Shown here piece after piece: positions 26,691 through 35,918 of a stretch of DNA of 64,000 nt. The DNA comes from Alphaproteobacteria bacterium (lineage in GTDB: Bacteria; Pseudomonadota; Alphaproteobacteria; Rickettsiales; SXRF01). The notes under the pieces were generated by a model. That model made no database searches and was not told the origin of the DNA. It saw nothing but the letters and a program-made list of their open reading frames with translations. The first letter of the stretch is position 1; the number at the start of each line of letters is the position of its first letter. The translations under genes and the position numbers were made by a program. Location: the NCBI GenBank assembly GCA_020049775.1, contig JAGVLO010000008.1, forward strand, positions 147,790-211,789, written 5' to 3'.

Positions 26691-27823
26691 CCCACTTTTT
26701 CGAGTACTGTGGCAATGCCTTGCCCGCCCCCGATGCATTGTGTGACCAGCGCATAGCGCTTACCGTGCTTGTGCAGCAGCGCTGCCGCCTTGCCGGTAAT
26801 GCGCGCACCCGATGCACCCAGCGGATGACCGATCGCCAGCGCGCCGCCATCGATATTGACCTTGGACACGTCCAGCCCCAGCTCTTTAATCACCGCCATC
26901 GACTGAATAGCGAAGGCCTCATTGAGTTCAAAAATGTCGATCTCTTTCAAGTCAAGGCCTGCCCGCTTGAGGGCTTTTTTAGATGCCTCTACCGGACCAA
27001 GGCCCATATTTTCCGGCGCCAACCCCACCACCGAAAAGCTTTTGATACGTGCCAGTATGGGCAGGCCGTTTGTCTTGGCATAGGCTTCGCTGGCCACCAC
27101 CACTACTGCCGCACCGTCGGTAATCGGCGAAGACGTTGCTGCCGTCACCATGCCGCTAGCATCAAACGCAGGCGCAAGACCTGCCATCGCTTCAAGTGTC
27201 GTATCGGCGCGTATGCAGCCATCTTTGGTAACATCACCTGCCTTGGCTTTAATGGTAATGATTTCATCTGCCAGATTTGCCGCCGCCGCTTTCTGGTGGC
27301 TTTTGAGTGTGAACTCTTCCTGTTCCTTGCGGCTGATGGCAAAATTCTTGCACAGATGTTCAGCCGTCAGCCCCATAGACATATAAGCCGCAGGCATCGA
27401 GCCATACAAAGTAGGATTCGGCGACGGGTTGAACCCGCCCATCGGGATGCGCGACATAGATTCCACGCCGGCGGCAATAAATAATTCCCCTGCACCGCAG
27501 GCAATTTTACCCGCAGCCATATGCACGGATTCCATAGATGAGCCGCAAAAACGGTTGACCGTGGCGCCAGCTACCATTTGCGGTAAACCTGCCATCAATG
27601 CGACCATGCGGCCAATATTAAGTCCCTGTTCTCCCTCGGGAAATGCGCATCCTGCCAGCAAATCCTCGATGTCTTCGGTTTTCAGGCTGACCTTCGCCAG
27701 CAGCCCTTTAATTACCTGCGCCAGCAGGTCGTCGGGGCGCACCTTCGCCAGCTCGCCCTTATTGGCCGGTGTAAAGGGTGAGCGGGCATAAGCGCAGATT
27801 ACGGCGGTGGTTTTATCGGTCAT
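26687..27823 (-). CDS. fadA: Acetyl-CoA C-acyltransferase (thiolase, FadA type)
   Basis: This 378-residue thiolase would catalyse the last step of beta-oxidation. The acylated nucleophile cysteine is in VNRFCGSSMESV, the catalytic histidine in GGALAIGHPLGASGARI, and the second active-site cysteine in TQCIGGGQGIA. The start at 27823 (MTDKTTAVICAYARSPFT) is preceded by AAGGA at suitable spacing and fits the family; an upstream in-frame ATG at 27865 is unlikely. It appears to be the first gene of the leftward fatty-acid oxidation operon and is divergent from the ferredoxin-NADP reductase gene. Confidence 0.92.
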   Translation of the reverse strand: MTDKTTAVICAYARSPFTPANKGELAKVRPDDLLAQVIKGLLAKVSLKTEDIEDLLAGCAFPEGEQGLNIGRMVALMAGLPQMVAGATVNRFCGSSMESVHMAAGKIACGAGELFIAAGVESMSRIPMGGFNPSPNPTLYGSMPAAYMSMGLTAEHLCKNFAISRKEQEEFTLKSHQKAAAANLADEIITIKAKAGDVTKDGCIRADTTLEAMAGLAPAFDASGMVTAATSSPITDGAAVVVVASEAYAKTNGLPILARIKSFSVVGLAPENMGLGPVEASKKALKRAGLDLKEIDIFELNEAFAIQSMAVIKELGLDVSKVNIDGGALAIGHPLGASGARITGKAAALLHKHGKRYALVTQCIGGGQGIATVLEKVG

Positions 27824-27917
27824 GGCAGTACATCCTTTTGGGGAGTTTTCCTTGCTGGTTGACAATTTTTCGAGTATGCCACAGACAAATTACTTTTTCG
27901 TTACCAGAGGGAAAGAA

Positions 27918-28961
27918 ATGTCTGATTCACAACATGTTACCGATATTGTGATTATCGGTGCCGGACCGGTGGGACTGTTTGCCGTATTCGAGGCAGGCAT
28001 GCTGAAAATGCGCGCCCATGTCGTTGACACGCTGGAAGCCGTCGGCGGCCAGTGCGCGGCGCTTTACCCCGAAAAACCGATTTACGATATTCCCGGCTAC
28101 CCCGCCATCATGGCCGCAGAGCTGGTGGAAAAACTGTCGGCACAGGCCGCGCCTTTTGCCCCCACCTATCATCTCGGCCAGCGCGTAGAGAAGGTCGAAA
28201 AATCTGCGCAAGGCTTTAACGTTACCACTTCGGCAGGCACGGTTATTTCCTGCAAAGCTATTATCATCGCTGCCGGATGCGGCGCGTTCGGGCCCAACCG
28301 CCCGCCGATGGAAGGCCTTGAAGCGTACGAAGGCAAAAGCGTATTTTACTTAGTGAGCAAGCGCGAAGATTTCCGCGGCAAAAAAGTGGTGATTGCCGGT
28401 GGCGGTGACTCCGCCGTTGACTGGGCGATTTCGCTTTCTGAACTCACAGAAAAACTCTACGTCATCCACCGCCGCGATAAATTCCGCTGCGCGCCGGAAA
28501 GCTCCGACAAGCTTAAATCACTTGCCGCCAGCGGCAAAATCGAGCTGGTGATTCCCTACCAGCTTTCGGGACTGGAAGGAACAAACGGCAAGCTGTCACA
28601 TGTCGTGGTTGCCACCATGGAAGGTGAAACGCGTAAGCTGGAAGCCGATGTACTGCTGCCCTTCTTCGGCCTTGCCATGGAGCTGGGGCCGATTGCGCAG
28701 TGGGGGCTTAACCTCGAACATAACCACATCACCGTCAACCCCGCCACTTGCGAGACCAGCACGGCAGGCATTTTCGCTGTCGGCGATATCGCCTCATATG
28801 CGGGCAAGCTTAAACTCATCCTCTGCGGTTTCTCGGAAACGGCCATGGCCTGCCACGCAGCTTATGCGCTGGTACATCCGAACGAAGCGCTGCATTTTGA
28901 ATATTCGACCAGCAAGGGAGCGCCTTCAGCCTCAGCGGCGCATGAGCGTAAAACAGCATGA
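27918..28961 (+). CDS. Ferredoxin--NADP(+) reductase, thioredoxin-reductase-like type
   Basis: This 347-residue FAD enzyme transfers electrons between NADPH and ferredoxin/flavodoxin. The FAD site is [19 protein letters not shown] and the NADPH site is [18 protein letters not shown]. The C-terminal FAD motif is [19 protein letters not shown]. No CxxC redox pair is present between the two domains, which separates it from thioredoxin reductase and fits the TrxB-like FNR group. The ATG at 27918 has AGAGGGAAAG just upstream; longer in-frame starts run into the fadA promoter region. A perfect -35 hexamer TTGACA lies at 27859-27864 but its -10 is poor. Confidence 0.9.
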   Translation: MSDSQHVTDIVIIGAGPVGLFAVFEAGMLKMRAHVVDTLEAVGGQCAALYPEKPIYDIPGYPAIMAAELVEKLSAQAAPFAPTYHLGQRVEKVEKSAQGFNVTTSAGTVISCKAIIIAAGCGAFGPNRPPMEGLEAYEGKSVFYLVSKREDFRGKKVVIAGGGDSAVDWAISLSELTEKLYVIHRRDKFRCAPESSDKLKSLAASGKIELVIPYQLSGLEGTNGKLSHVVVATMEGETRKLEADVLLPFFGLAMELGPIAQWGLNLEHNHITVNPATCETSTAGIFAVGDIASYAGKLKLILCGFSETAMACHAAYALVHPNEALHFEYSTSKGAPSASAAHERKTA

Positions 28962-29824
28962 CCACCAAACTGATCGACGGTAAAGCCTTTGCCGAAAAAC
29001 TGCGTGCTGACATCGCGCAGCGCGTAGCAAAACTCAAAGCCGACAACGGCGTCACCCCCGGGCTTGCGGTTGTACTTGTCGGCAATAACCCTGCCAGCGA
29101 AGTGTATGTACGCAACAAGGCCAAACAGACCAAAGAAGTAGGCATGAACAGCTACGAGTTCACCCTGCCGGAAAATACCAGCGAAGCTGACCTGCTCGCT
29201 AAGGTGAATGAATTGAATAACGACAAAAACGTGCATGGCATACTGGTGCAGCTGCCGTTGCCAAAACACATCAATGAAGAATCCGTCATCAACGCCATCT
29301 CGCCCGCTAAGGACGCCGACGGCTTCCATGTCATAAACGCGGGCAAGCTTGCAACAGGACAAGACGGCCTTGTACCCTGCACACCGCTGGGCTGTCTGAT
29401 GATGCTCAAAGATCATTTCGGTGATTTGTCAGGCAAACATGCCGTGATTATCGGCCGCTCTAATATTGTCGGCAAACCCATGGCGGCACTGCTGCTCAAA
29501 GAAAGTTGTACGGTTACTATTGCTCATTCCAAAACAGTGGATTTATCTGCCATGGTAAAGACCGCTGATATTGTCGTAGCCGCTGTCGGCAAGCCGGAAA
29601 TGGTCAAAGGTTCGTGGATAAAGTCCGGCGCAGTTGTTATCGACGTCGGCATCAACCGCCTGCCGCTGGAAGGCGGCAAAAGCAAATTGGTCGGCGATGT
29701 CGCAACAAGTGAGTGCATTGGTATTGCCTCCGCTATTACGCCCGTACCCGGCGGCGTCGGCCCGATGACCATTGCCTGTCTGCTGGAAAACACCTACCGC
29801 GCCTGCGTTGCCGCGCTTAAATAA
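28958..29824 (+). CDS. folD: Methylenetetrahydrofolate dehydrogenase/methenyl-THF cyclohydrolase
   Basis: This 288-residue bifunctional enzyme of one-carbon metabolism contains the signature regions [32 protein letters not shown], and the NADP-binding [15 protein letters not shown]. It also has the C-terminal [18 protein letters not shown]. The catalytic lysine lies in YVRNKAKQ. Length is standard. The ATG overlaps the stop of the ferredoxin-NADP reductase gene (ATGA), so the two are translationally coupled. The ATP-grasp gene follows immediately. Confidence 0.96.
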   Translation: MTTKLIDGKAFAEKLRADIAQRVAKLKADNGVTPGLAVVLVGNNPASEVYVRNKAKQTKEVGMNSYEFTLPENTSEADLLAKVNELNNDKNVHGILVQLPLPKHINEESVINAISPAKDADGFHVINAGKLATGQDGLVPCTPLGCLMMLKDHFGDLSGKHAVIIGRSNIVGKPMAALLLKESCTVTIAHSKTVDLSAMVKTADIVVAAVGKPEMVKGSWIKSGAVVIDVGINRLPLEGGKSKLVGDVATSECIGIASAITPVPGGVGPMTIACLLENTYRACVAALK

Positions 29825-29825
29825 T

Positions 29826-30824
29826 ATGAAGCCCTCCTTCGTCACGCCGGTACTGAAGAAGGTCGCAAAAAAAGCCGGTGTAAAAATCCTTGTCGAACCC
29901 AAGTATCAATACGCAGGGCAAATCATTTTTCCTGATGGCAGGCGGCATTATTTCAAAGGCGCGTTTATTGACCTGAACTCTGTGGGTGCTGCAGAAATCG
30001 CACGCGACAAAGCCTATGCCAGTTTTTTTATGAAGGCGATGGGATATTCTACTATCGAAGGCCGCGAATTTTTTACACCGCGCTGGTGCAAAGTTATCAA
30101 AAGCAAAAACGGCCTCTTGGAGGCTTGCAAATACGCAAAAAAAATTGGCTATCCGGTCGTCGTTAAACCCAATGATTTAAGTCAGGGCATCGGTGTTTGC
30201 AAAGTGTACAGCGAAAAGGAATTGCGCTTAGCCGCAAGCGCTATCCCTGCGCGCTGCCGCGCCTTTCTGGTGCAGCGCGTGGTGGAAGGCAGCGATTACC
30301 GCGTCGTGGTACTCGACGGAGAAATCATTTCCGCCTACCGGCGCCTGCCACTATGCGTGATCGGTGACGGAAAATCCTCCATTCTTTTCTTGCTCAAACA
30401 CAAGCAAGCATGGTTTGAAAAAAGTGGGCGCGACACCGTTATCAACCCCGCCGACCCACGCGTTGCATCAAAACTCAAACGCCAGAAACTCTCCCTTGCC
30501 AGCATCCCTGCACGCGAGGAGCATGTTGTGCTGCTGGATAACTGCAATCTCTCCACCGGAGGCGACGCCGTGGATGTCACTGCGATTATGCATAATGACT
30601 ATAAAAAACTGGCCGCCAATATTGCGCGCGACATGGGGCTGCGGTTATGCGGCGTGGACATCATGACAGAAGGCGACATCGCCAAACCCTGCAAAGATTA
30701 CCATGTTCTGGAAGTCAACGCCGCACCAGGGCTGGACCATTACGCTGACCTTGGAAAGGCGCAGCAGAAAGTAGTGGAAGATTTATACCTGCGCGTATTG
30801 CTGGCGCTGAAAAAATTGCGCTAG
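29826..30824 (+). CDS. ATP-grasp ligase related to cyanophycin synthetase/GshAB ATP-grasp domains
   Basis: This 332-residue ATP-grasp protein has the nucleotide-binding lysine segment GYPVVVKPNDLSQGIGVCKV, the acidic and basic core FLVQRVVEGSDYRVVVLDG, and the C-terminal metal-binding part GLRLCGVDIMTEGD...HVLEVNAAPGLDHY. These resemble the ATP-grasp domain of cyanophycin synthetase and of bifunctional glutathione synthetases. The Mur-ligase half of CphA is absent, so cyanophycin synthesis itself is unlikely. The substrate is unknown; amide or peptide ligation is inferred from the fold. It starts one base after the folD stop. The 3' end overlaps the convergent mltG stop by 4 bp. Confidence 0.75.
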   Translation: MKPSFVTPVLKKVAKKAGVKILVEPKYQYAGQIIFPDGRRHYFKGAFIDLNSVGAAEIARDKAYASFFMKAMGYSTIEGREFFTPRWCKVIKSKNGLLEACKYAKKIGYPVVVKPNDLSQGIGVCKVYSEKELRLAASAIPARCRAFLVQRVVEGSDYRVVVLDGEIISAYRRLPLCVIGDGKSSILFLLKHKQAWFEKSGRDTVINPADPRVASKLKRQKLSLASIPAREEHVVLLDNCNLSTGGDAVDVTAIMHNDYKKLAANIARDMGLRLCGVDIMTEGDIAKPCKDYHVLEVNAAPGLDHYADLGKAQQKVVEDLYLRVLLALKKLR

Positions 30825-31807
30825 TTGCTTTTGCCGGACATCACGGCGCGGTAAAGCCGCACATTGTTGTTATGCTCATCGAGCGACTTGGCAAAGCGGT
30901 GGCCTCCCGTGCCGGTTGCTACAAAATACAGGTAATCGCTCTGCGGCGGGTTTAGCACAGCGGCAATAGAGGCTTTTCCGGGGTTGGCAATCGGCGCCGG
31001 AGGCAAGCCGTCAATCACATACGTATTGTAGGGCGTCACGCTTTCCAAATCGTCATAGGTCAGTGCGCGCTCCATAGGTTTTCCCAGCTTTTGCTCGATA
31101 CCATAAACAGTTGTCGGGTCGGACTGCAGGCGCATGCTTTTGCGCAAACGGTTGACGAAGACCGACGCCACCAGCGGACGCTCATGGGCAACGCCCGTCT
31201 CTTTTTCCACGATAGATGCCAGCACAATCGCTTGCTCCGGCGTAGAAATAGGCAGGTTAGCGGCACGATTCGGCCATAACTGGTCTATGGTTTTTTTCAT
31301 ATCGGCCTGCATGCGCTTTACAATATCCTGCCGCTTGTCACCGCGCATGAACAGGTAGGTTTCCGGAAGCAAACTGCCTTCTTTGATGTCACCGGAAATT
31401 TCGCCTTCCAGCACAGGATGTTTTTCAATCAGCGCAAGCGCCTCGCGCACGGTGAGGCCCTCGGGCAATGTCACCTTGTGTTGCATCACCCTGCCGGATT
31501 CCAGCAAATCCACCACCTCTTGCGCACTCATACCGGGAGAAAATTCATATTCACCCGCCTTGAAGCGGCGGTATTTATTCAACACCACCGCCATAAACCC
31601 AAACGTGTAGGGATCGCGGATAACATCTTCCTTGTGCAAGTGCAGCACCACAGCAACAAAACCCTGCTTGCGCGGAAAATGGATGGTTTTGGCGGCAGCC
31701 AGCGGCCCTTGCGCACGGTACTGGTCAACCAGATAATAAGAAGCGCCCGCCGCCAACACTACCAGCAACGCAATAAACCCGCAGAAACGTGACAGCCACT
31801 TAACCAT
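30821..31807 (-). CDS. mltG: Endolytic murein transglycosylase MltG (YceG-like)
   Basis: This 328-residue inner-membrane lytic transglycosylase is thought to terminate nascent glycan strands. It has a short cytoplasmic N-terminus and one transmembrane helix (FCGFIALLVVLAAGASYYLV). A LysM-like subdomain precedes the catalytic YceG domain, which contains LPEGLTVREALALI, the catalytic glutamate in ASIVEKETG, and SDPTTVYG. The C-terminal NPGKASIAAVLNPPQSDYLYFVA is family-typical. It sits last in the fab-mltG cluster, usual for alphaproteobacteria. Its start overlaps the MEKHLA gene stop as TGATG. Confidence 0.94.
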   Translation of the reverse strand: MVKWLSRFCGFIALLVVLAAGASYYLVDQYRAQGPLAAAKTIHFPRKQGFVAVVLHLHKEDVIRDPYTFGFMAVVLNKYRRFKAGEYEFSPGMSAQEVVDLLESGRVMQHKVTLPEGLTVREALALIEKHPVLEGEISGDIKEGSLLPETYLFMRGDKRQDIVKRMQADMKKTIDQLWPNRAANLPISTPEQAIVLASIVEKETGVAHERPLVASVFVNRLRKSMRLQSDPTTVYGIEQKLGKPMERALTYDDLESVTPYNTYVIDGLPPAPIANPGKASIAAVLNPPQSDYLYFVATGTGGHRFAKSLDEHNNNVRLYRAVMSGKSN

Positions 31808-32298
31808 CAGATTCCTTCATCCCTTATCCATTCCCAGCGGTCAAACATCGCCGCCTGACCGATGACACGATTACGCATATCCATCACGTTCCACACCGTG
31901 CAACGACGGATTTTAAACCGTTTTCCGTCAGAGGTCACGCGGATACCCTGATAGTCATCGACATAGCCTTTTTCGTTCACCTTATCCAGCAGACGCTGGC
32001 GTTCTTCACGCTCATGTGCATCGGCAGAAAGGCGTGAAGGCAGCAGGGTAAAATCATCCCAACTGCGGCTCCACAGGCGCTGCGCCGAGAGATTGGCATA
32101 GCGGAACATGGGGTCGATTTTGCCGTCATGCGACAGCAGTACAAAAGGCGCATGGTAAAGCCGCTCGGCCAACGCATAGCCTTCCGCTTCCGGAAAAATG
32201 ATGTTGCGGCCCGTCCAGTGCGTATAGCTCTGTGACATAGCGTCGGCAAAATCAATCATGGACGGGATAGCAAAGGGAGATGGCGGGGGGGCCGTCAA
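31807..32298 (-). CDS. MEKHLA (PAS-like) domain protein
   Basis: The 163-residue protein consists almost entirely of one MEKHLA domain, a PAS-related module. Recognisable parts are FVLLSHDGKIDPMFRYANLSA, LPSRLSADAHEREERQRLLD and KGYVDDYQGIRVTSDGKRFK. The ligand is unknown. The most likely start is a TTG at 32298, because AGAGGG sits ~7 bases upstream and the fabF stop is adjacent. An ATG at 32259 lacks a ribosome site. It lies between fabF and mltG with no gaps, so it is probably co-transcribed with fatty-acid synthesis genes. Confidence 0.8.
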   Translation of the reverse strand: MTAPPPSPFAIPSMIDFADAMSQSYTHWTGRNIIFPEAEGYALAERLYHAPFVLLSHDGKIDPMFRYANLSAQRLWSRSWDDFTLLPSRLSADAHEREERQRLLDKVNEKGYVDDYQGIRVTSDGKRFKIRRCTVWNVMDMRNRVIGQAAMFDRWEWIRDEGI

Positions 32299-33555
32299 CT
32301 ATACCCTCTTGAACAGAACGGAGGCGTTGGTGCCACCGAAGCCAAAGCTGTTGGAAAGCGCCACATTGATAGTACGCTGCTTAGGTTTGTGCGGCACAAG
32401 ATCGATATCGCAGCCATCAGAGGGGTCATTCAGGTTAAGTGTCGGCGGCGCAACATTGTCGCGGATGGCAAGAATCGAGAAAATTGCTTCCACAGCACCG
32501 GCGGCGCCAAGCAAATGGCCAATCGCCGATTTGGTGGACGACATGGAAAGCTTATAGGCAGCATCACCAAACAGGCGCTTTACAGCGCCCAGCTCGATTT
32601 CATCGCCCAACGGTGTTGATGTGCCGTGCGCGTTGACATAGTCAACATCCGACGGATTGAGTTTTGCATGCGCCAGCGCGGATTTCATGGCGCGGAAACC
32701 ACCATCACCTTCCGGCGACGGGGCGGTGATGTGGTAAGCGTCACCTGATAAACCGTAACCCACGACTTCAGCATAAATCTTTGCACCGCGCTTTTTGGCA
32801 TGCTCATATTCTTCCAGCACTACTACGCCTGCGCCTTCACCCATAACAAAACCGTCGCGGCCTTTGTCCCACGGACGGGAAGCCGTTTCAGGAGCATCAT
32901 TGTAGCTGGTGGAAAGTGCGCGTGCTGCGGCAAAACCGGCAAGCCCAAGGCGGCAAATGGTGGATTCAGCGCCGCCGGCAACCATGACGTCAGCATCGCC
33001 ATACTGAATCAGGCGACTGGCATCACCAATCGCGTGTGCGCCGGTCGAGCAGGCAGTCACCACGGCATGGTTGGGGCCTTTGAAGCCGAACTTGATTGAC
33101 ACCTGGCCGGAGGCAAGGTTGATAAGACAGGCGGGAATAAAGAACGGGCTGATGCGCTTAGGGCCTTTTTCCTTTAGCAGCAAGGCGGTTTCTTCAATCA
33201 CCTGCAAGCCGCCGATACCGGAGCCAATAAGCACACCGGTGCGCTGGCGCGATTCTTCGTCTTCGGGCATCCAACCGGAGTCCTGCACCGCCATGGTCGC
33301 CGCGCCAAAAGCGAAATGAATGAAGTCATCCATTTTTTTCTGCTCTTTGGGGGCAATCCATTCATCGACGTTGAACTGTCCGGCTTCAGTACCACGGGGA
33401 ACTTGCCCTGCGATACGCGCCGGAATGTCCGACACGTCAATGCGCGTGATCGGGGATACGCCGGAACGCGAGGCAAGCAAGTTGTCCCACGCCGTCTTCA
33501 CACCGCAACCAAGCGGTGTAACCAGACCCATACCGGTAACAACAACTCGTCTCAT
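32299..33555 (-). CDS. fabF: Beta-ketoacyl-ACP synthase II
   Basis: This 418-residue condensing enzyme of type II fatty-acid synthesis has its nucleophile cysteine in VVTACSTGAHAIGDAS. The two catalytic histidines are in NAHGTSTPLGD and KSAIGHLLGAAGAVEAIFS. The conserved N-terminus RRVVVTGMGLVTPLGCGV and C-terminal NSFGFGGTNASVLF confirm a complete protein. It follows acpP by 36 bp on the same strand, the standard acpP-fabF pair, and is followed at once by the MEKHLA gene. Confidence 0.97.
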   Translation of the reverse strand: MRRVVVTGMGLVTPLGCGVKTAWDNLLASRSGVSPITRIDVSDIPARIAGQVPRGTEAGQFNVDEWIAPKEQKKMDDFIHFAFGAATMAVQDSGWMPEDEESRQRTGVLIGSGIGGLQVIEETALLLKEKGPKRISPFFIPACLINLASGQVSIKFGFKGPNHAVVTACSTGAHAIGDASRLIQYGDADVMVAGGAESTICRLGLAGFAAARALSTSYNDAPETASRPWDKGRDGFVMGEGAGVVVLEEYEHAKKRGAKIYAEVVGYGLSGDAYHITAPSPEGDGGFRAMKSALAHAKLNPSDVDYVNAHGTSTPLGDEIELGAVKRLFGDAAYKLSMSSTKSAIGHLLGAAGAVEAIFSILAIRDNVAPPTLNLNDPSDGCDIDLVPHKPKQRTINVALSNSFGFGGTNASVLFKRV

Positions 33556-33591
33556 AAAGAACAGGTGATTGTCTGAGTAAAGTGCGCCGAA

Positions 33592-33834
33592 TTACGCAGC
33601 TTTTGCGTTTTGTTGAATATAATTGATAGCATCCTGGAGGGTCAGGATCTTTTCTGCCGCATCGTCAGGAATCTCGATATTGAATTCTTCTTCAAACGCC
33701 ATGACCAGCTCAACTGTGTCGAGGCTGTCTGCGCCGAGATCGTCAATGAAGCTAGCTTCGGGTACAGCCTTGGCTTCGTCAACGCCGAGGTGTTCAACCA
33801 CGATTTTCTTCACGCGTTCAGCAATATCACTCAT
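33592..33834 (-). CDS. acpP: Acyl carrier protein
   Basis: This 80-residue acidic carrier has its phosphopantetheine attachment serine in [18 protein letters not shown]. The N-terminus [17 protein letters not shown] is typical, so the ATG at 33834 is preferred over one three codons upstream. It is preceded by a good sigma70-type promoter ~60 bp upstream and followed by fabF. Confidence 0.97.
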   Translation of the reverse strand: MSDIAERVKKIVVEHLGVDEAKAVPEASFIDDLGADSLDTVELVMAFEEEFNIEIPDDAAEKILTLQDAINYIQQNAKAA

Positions 33835-33893
33835 GATGTCCATCCTATAAGTAGTTTAGTAACGTATCGTCTGGATACGGGTAAGAGCGGGGA

Positions 33894-33921
33894 ACAATAG
33901 TGCCCCTTTTAAAAAGGTCAA
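33894..33921 (-). promoter_or_regulatory. Predicted sigma70-type promoter of acpP
   Basis: On the minus strand, TTGACC (33916-33921) and TATTGT (33894-33899) are separated by 16 bp. The spacer contains a CCTTTTTAAAAGG dyad. The predicted transcript would start near 33887, about 50 bases before acpP. Confidence 0.6.
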
Positions 33922-33998
33922 GCAGTTCGATGGTGGTAGCACAGGAAAAATACATATGTCCAGAAAAACCTTCATATTATAATTGCCTAGCAGCCTGT

Positions 33999-34745
33999 TT
34001 ATATCATCAGCATGCCACCATTAATATGTAATGTCTGGCCTGTAACGTATCCTGCTTCGCCGCTGGCAAGGAATAATGCACCCGCCGCAATCTCGTCCGG
34101 CGTACCCATGCGGGCTAGAGGTATATTCTGGTTAATGCGTGTTTTCTGGTCATCGGTCAACACTTCGGTCATGCTGGTGGCGATAAAACCCGGAGCAATG
34201 CAATTAACGGTGATGTTGCGTGATGCGAATTCCTGCGCAAATGATTTGCTCATACCTGTAAGACCCGCCTTGGACGCGCAATAATTGGCCTGTCCGGGAT
34301 TACCCGACCAGCCCACCACCGACGTAATATAAATAATGCGACCATAGTGGCGCTTGAGCATGCCGCGGATAGCAGCGCGTGTCATGCGGAAGCTGGCGGT
34401 GAGGTTAACGTCAATCACCTGCTGCCATTCGTCATCTTTCATGCGCATGCTGAGATTATCTTTGGTAACGCCAGCATTACAGATAAGAATATCCAGCCCG
34501 CCCAATTTTTCTTCCGACTGTTTTACCAGCTCTTCCACCGTATCAAGTTTGCTCAAGTCACATGCAACAGCAATGGCCTTGCCGTCGAAGCTGCTGGCCG
34601 AAAGCGCTTCCAGCTTTTCCTGTTTACTGCCGGAAATCACAAGCGTTGCGCCTGCATCATGCAATGTTTTGGCAATCGCACCGCCAATACCACCGGTTGC
34701 GCCGGTCACCAGCGCCTTCTTACCTGCAAGATTAAACATCGGCAT
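33999..34745 (-). CDS. fabG: 3-oxoacyl-ACP reductase
   Basis: This 248-residue short-chain dehydrogenase reduces 3-oxoacyl-ACP with NADPH. The cofactor glycine motif is GATGGIGGAIA, the NAG motif is ILICNAGVTKDN, and the catalytic serine and YxxxK are in ITSVVGWSGNPGQANYCASKAG. The C-terminus GQTLHINGGMLMI is typical. The first ATG overlaps the fabD stop as TAATG; a second ATG two codons in (34739) is also possible. It sits between fabD and acpP in the classical fab order. Confidence 0.96.
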   Translation of the reverse strand: MPMFNLAGKKALVTGATGGIGGAIAKTLHDAGATLVISGSKQEKLEALSASSFDGKAIAVACDLSKLDTVEELVKQSEEKLGGLDILICNAGVTKDNLSMRMKDDEWQQVIDVNLTASFRMTRAAIRGMLKRHYGRIIYITSVVGWSGNPGQANYCASKAGLTGMSKSFAQEFASRNITVNCIAPGFIATSMTEVLTDDQKTRINQNIPLARMGTPDEIAAGALFLASGEAGYVTGQTLHINGGMLMI

Positions 34746-35683
34746 TACTCAACACGTGTAAAAGCTTCGAGGTCGGAAGGCTGGCCAAAATTGGCCGTGA
34801 GCATTTCTGGCTCAATACGCTTGTTGAGGCCGGAAAGCACCTTGCCGGCGCCGATTTCCACCACGCGCGCAACGCCCTGCGTCTTGAGATAGTGAATCGA
34901 TTCCCTCCAGCGCACCATGCCCGTCACCTGTTCAACGAGCAGGCGGCGGATGGTCGCCGGATCAGATTCCATCTTGGCGGTGACGTTAGCCACTACCGGA
35001 ACGCACGGCGCATTGATTTTCGCCACCGATAGCGCTTCTGACATGATACCCGCCGCCGGTGCCATAAGCGGGCAATGGAAAGGCGCGCTCACATCCAGCA
35101 TCAGGGCGCGCTTGGCGCCTTTAGATTTAGCGATTTCCATGGCGCGTTCCACGGCCGTTTTCGTGCCGCTAACCACCACCTGTCCCGGAGCATTATCATT
35201 CGCTACAGCACATACTTCATCCTGCGCGGCGGCCTTTGCAATTTCAGCAGCCACATCATAATCAACGCCCAACAGCGCTGCCATGGCACCGCGACCGGCC
35301 GGTACGGCAGCCTGCATGGCCTGCCCGCGCACGCGCAGCAGACGTGCGGTATCGGTCAGGCTCAGCGCACCAGCGGCACACAATGCCGAATATTCACCCA
35401 GCGAGTGACCGGCCACGCACACAACGTCAGCTATTTTGAACCCGGCCTCCGCTTCCAGCACACGCAGCGCGGCAATCGAGGTCGTCATAATGGCGGGCTG
35501 CGCGTTCTGCGTCAGTGTCAATACATCCTGCGGGCCTTCAAAAATGATGGTTGAGAGTTTTTCGCCCAGCGCGGCATCCATTTCTTCAAATACTTTGCGT
35601 GCCACGGAGAATTGTTCGGCCAGCGCCTTGCCCATGCCGACCACCTGCGACCCCTGACCGGGGAATAAAACTGCTGTTTTCAT
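34745..35683 (-). CDS. fabD: Malonyl-CoA:ACP transacylase
   Basis: This 312-residue enzyme loads malonyl groups onto ACP. It has the N-terminal FPGQGSQVVGMG motif and the nucleophile serine in VAGHSLGEYSAL. The conserved arginine is in RVRGQAMQ and the catalytic histidine in DVSAPFHCPLM. The ATG at 35683 follows GGATAGG and gives the standard MKTAVLFPGQGSQ start; an upstream in-frame ATG at 35731 is not needed. It appears to be the first gene of the fab cluster and has its own predicted promoter. Confidence 0.95.
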   Translation of the reverse strand: MKTAVLFPGQGSQVVGMGKALAEQFSVARKVFEEMDAALGEKLSTIIFEGPQDVLTLTQNAQPAIMTTSIAALRVLEAEAGFKIADVVCVAGHSLGEYSALCAAGALSLTDTARLLRVRGQAMQAAVPAGRGAMAALLGVDYDVAAEIAKAAAQDEVCAVANDNAPGQVVVSGTKTAVERAMEIAKSKGAKRALMLDVSAPFHCPLMAPAAGIMSEALSVAKINAPCVPVVANVTAKMESDPATIRRLLVEQVTGMVRWRESIHYLKTQGVARVVEIGAGKVLSGLNKRIEPEMLTANFGQPSDLEAFTRVE

Positions 35684-35755
35684 TTTTTTCCTATCCTTGT
35701 TGCCTTGACCTTGCGGTAATTTTGACTGCATATCCGCTATCCCAGAAAGGGCAGA

Positions 35756-35784
35756 TTATTAACGGATAGTTACTAATTTGGCAA
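35756..35784 (-). promoter_or_regulatory. Predicted promoter of fabD
   Basis: On the minus strand, TTGCCA (35779-35784) and TAATAA (35756-35761) are separated by 17 bp. The predicted start is about 66 bases upstream of the fabD ATG. Confidence 0.5.
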
Positions 35785-35918
35785 ACACTTAATGCGGTCT
35801 AAGGATGTGATATAGGTCATATAGTTAGGTAAATGCCTGCCCCTGCTCTATATCTTGGGGCGTAAAACAGTGGTGAATTTATGCTTGCTTTCGCTACAAA
35901 AGCGGATATTAGTTATAG

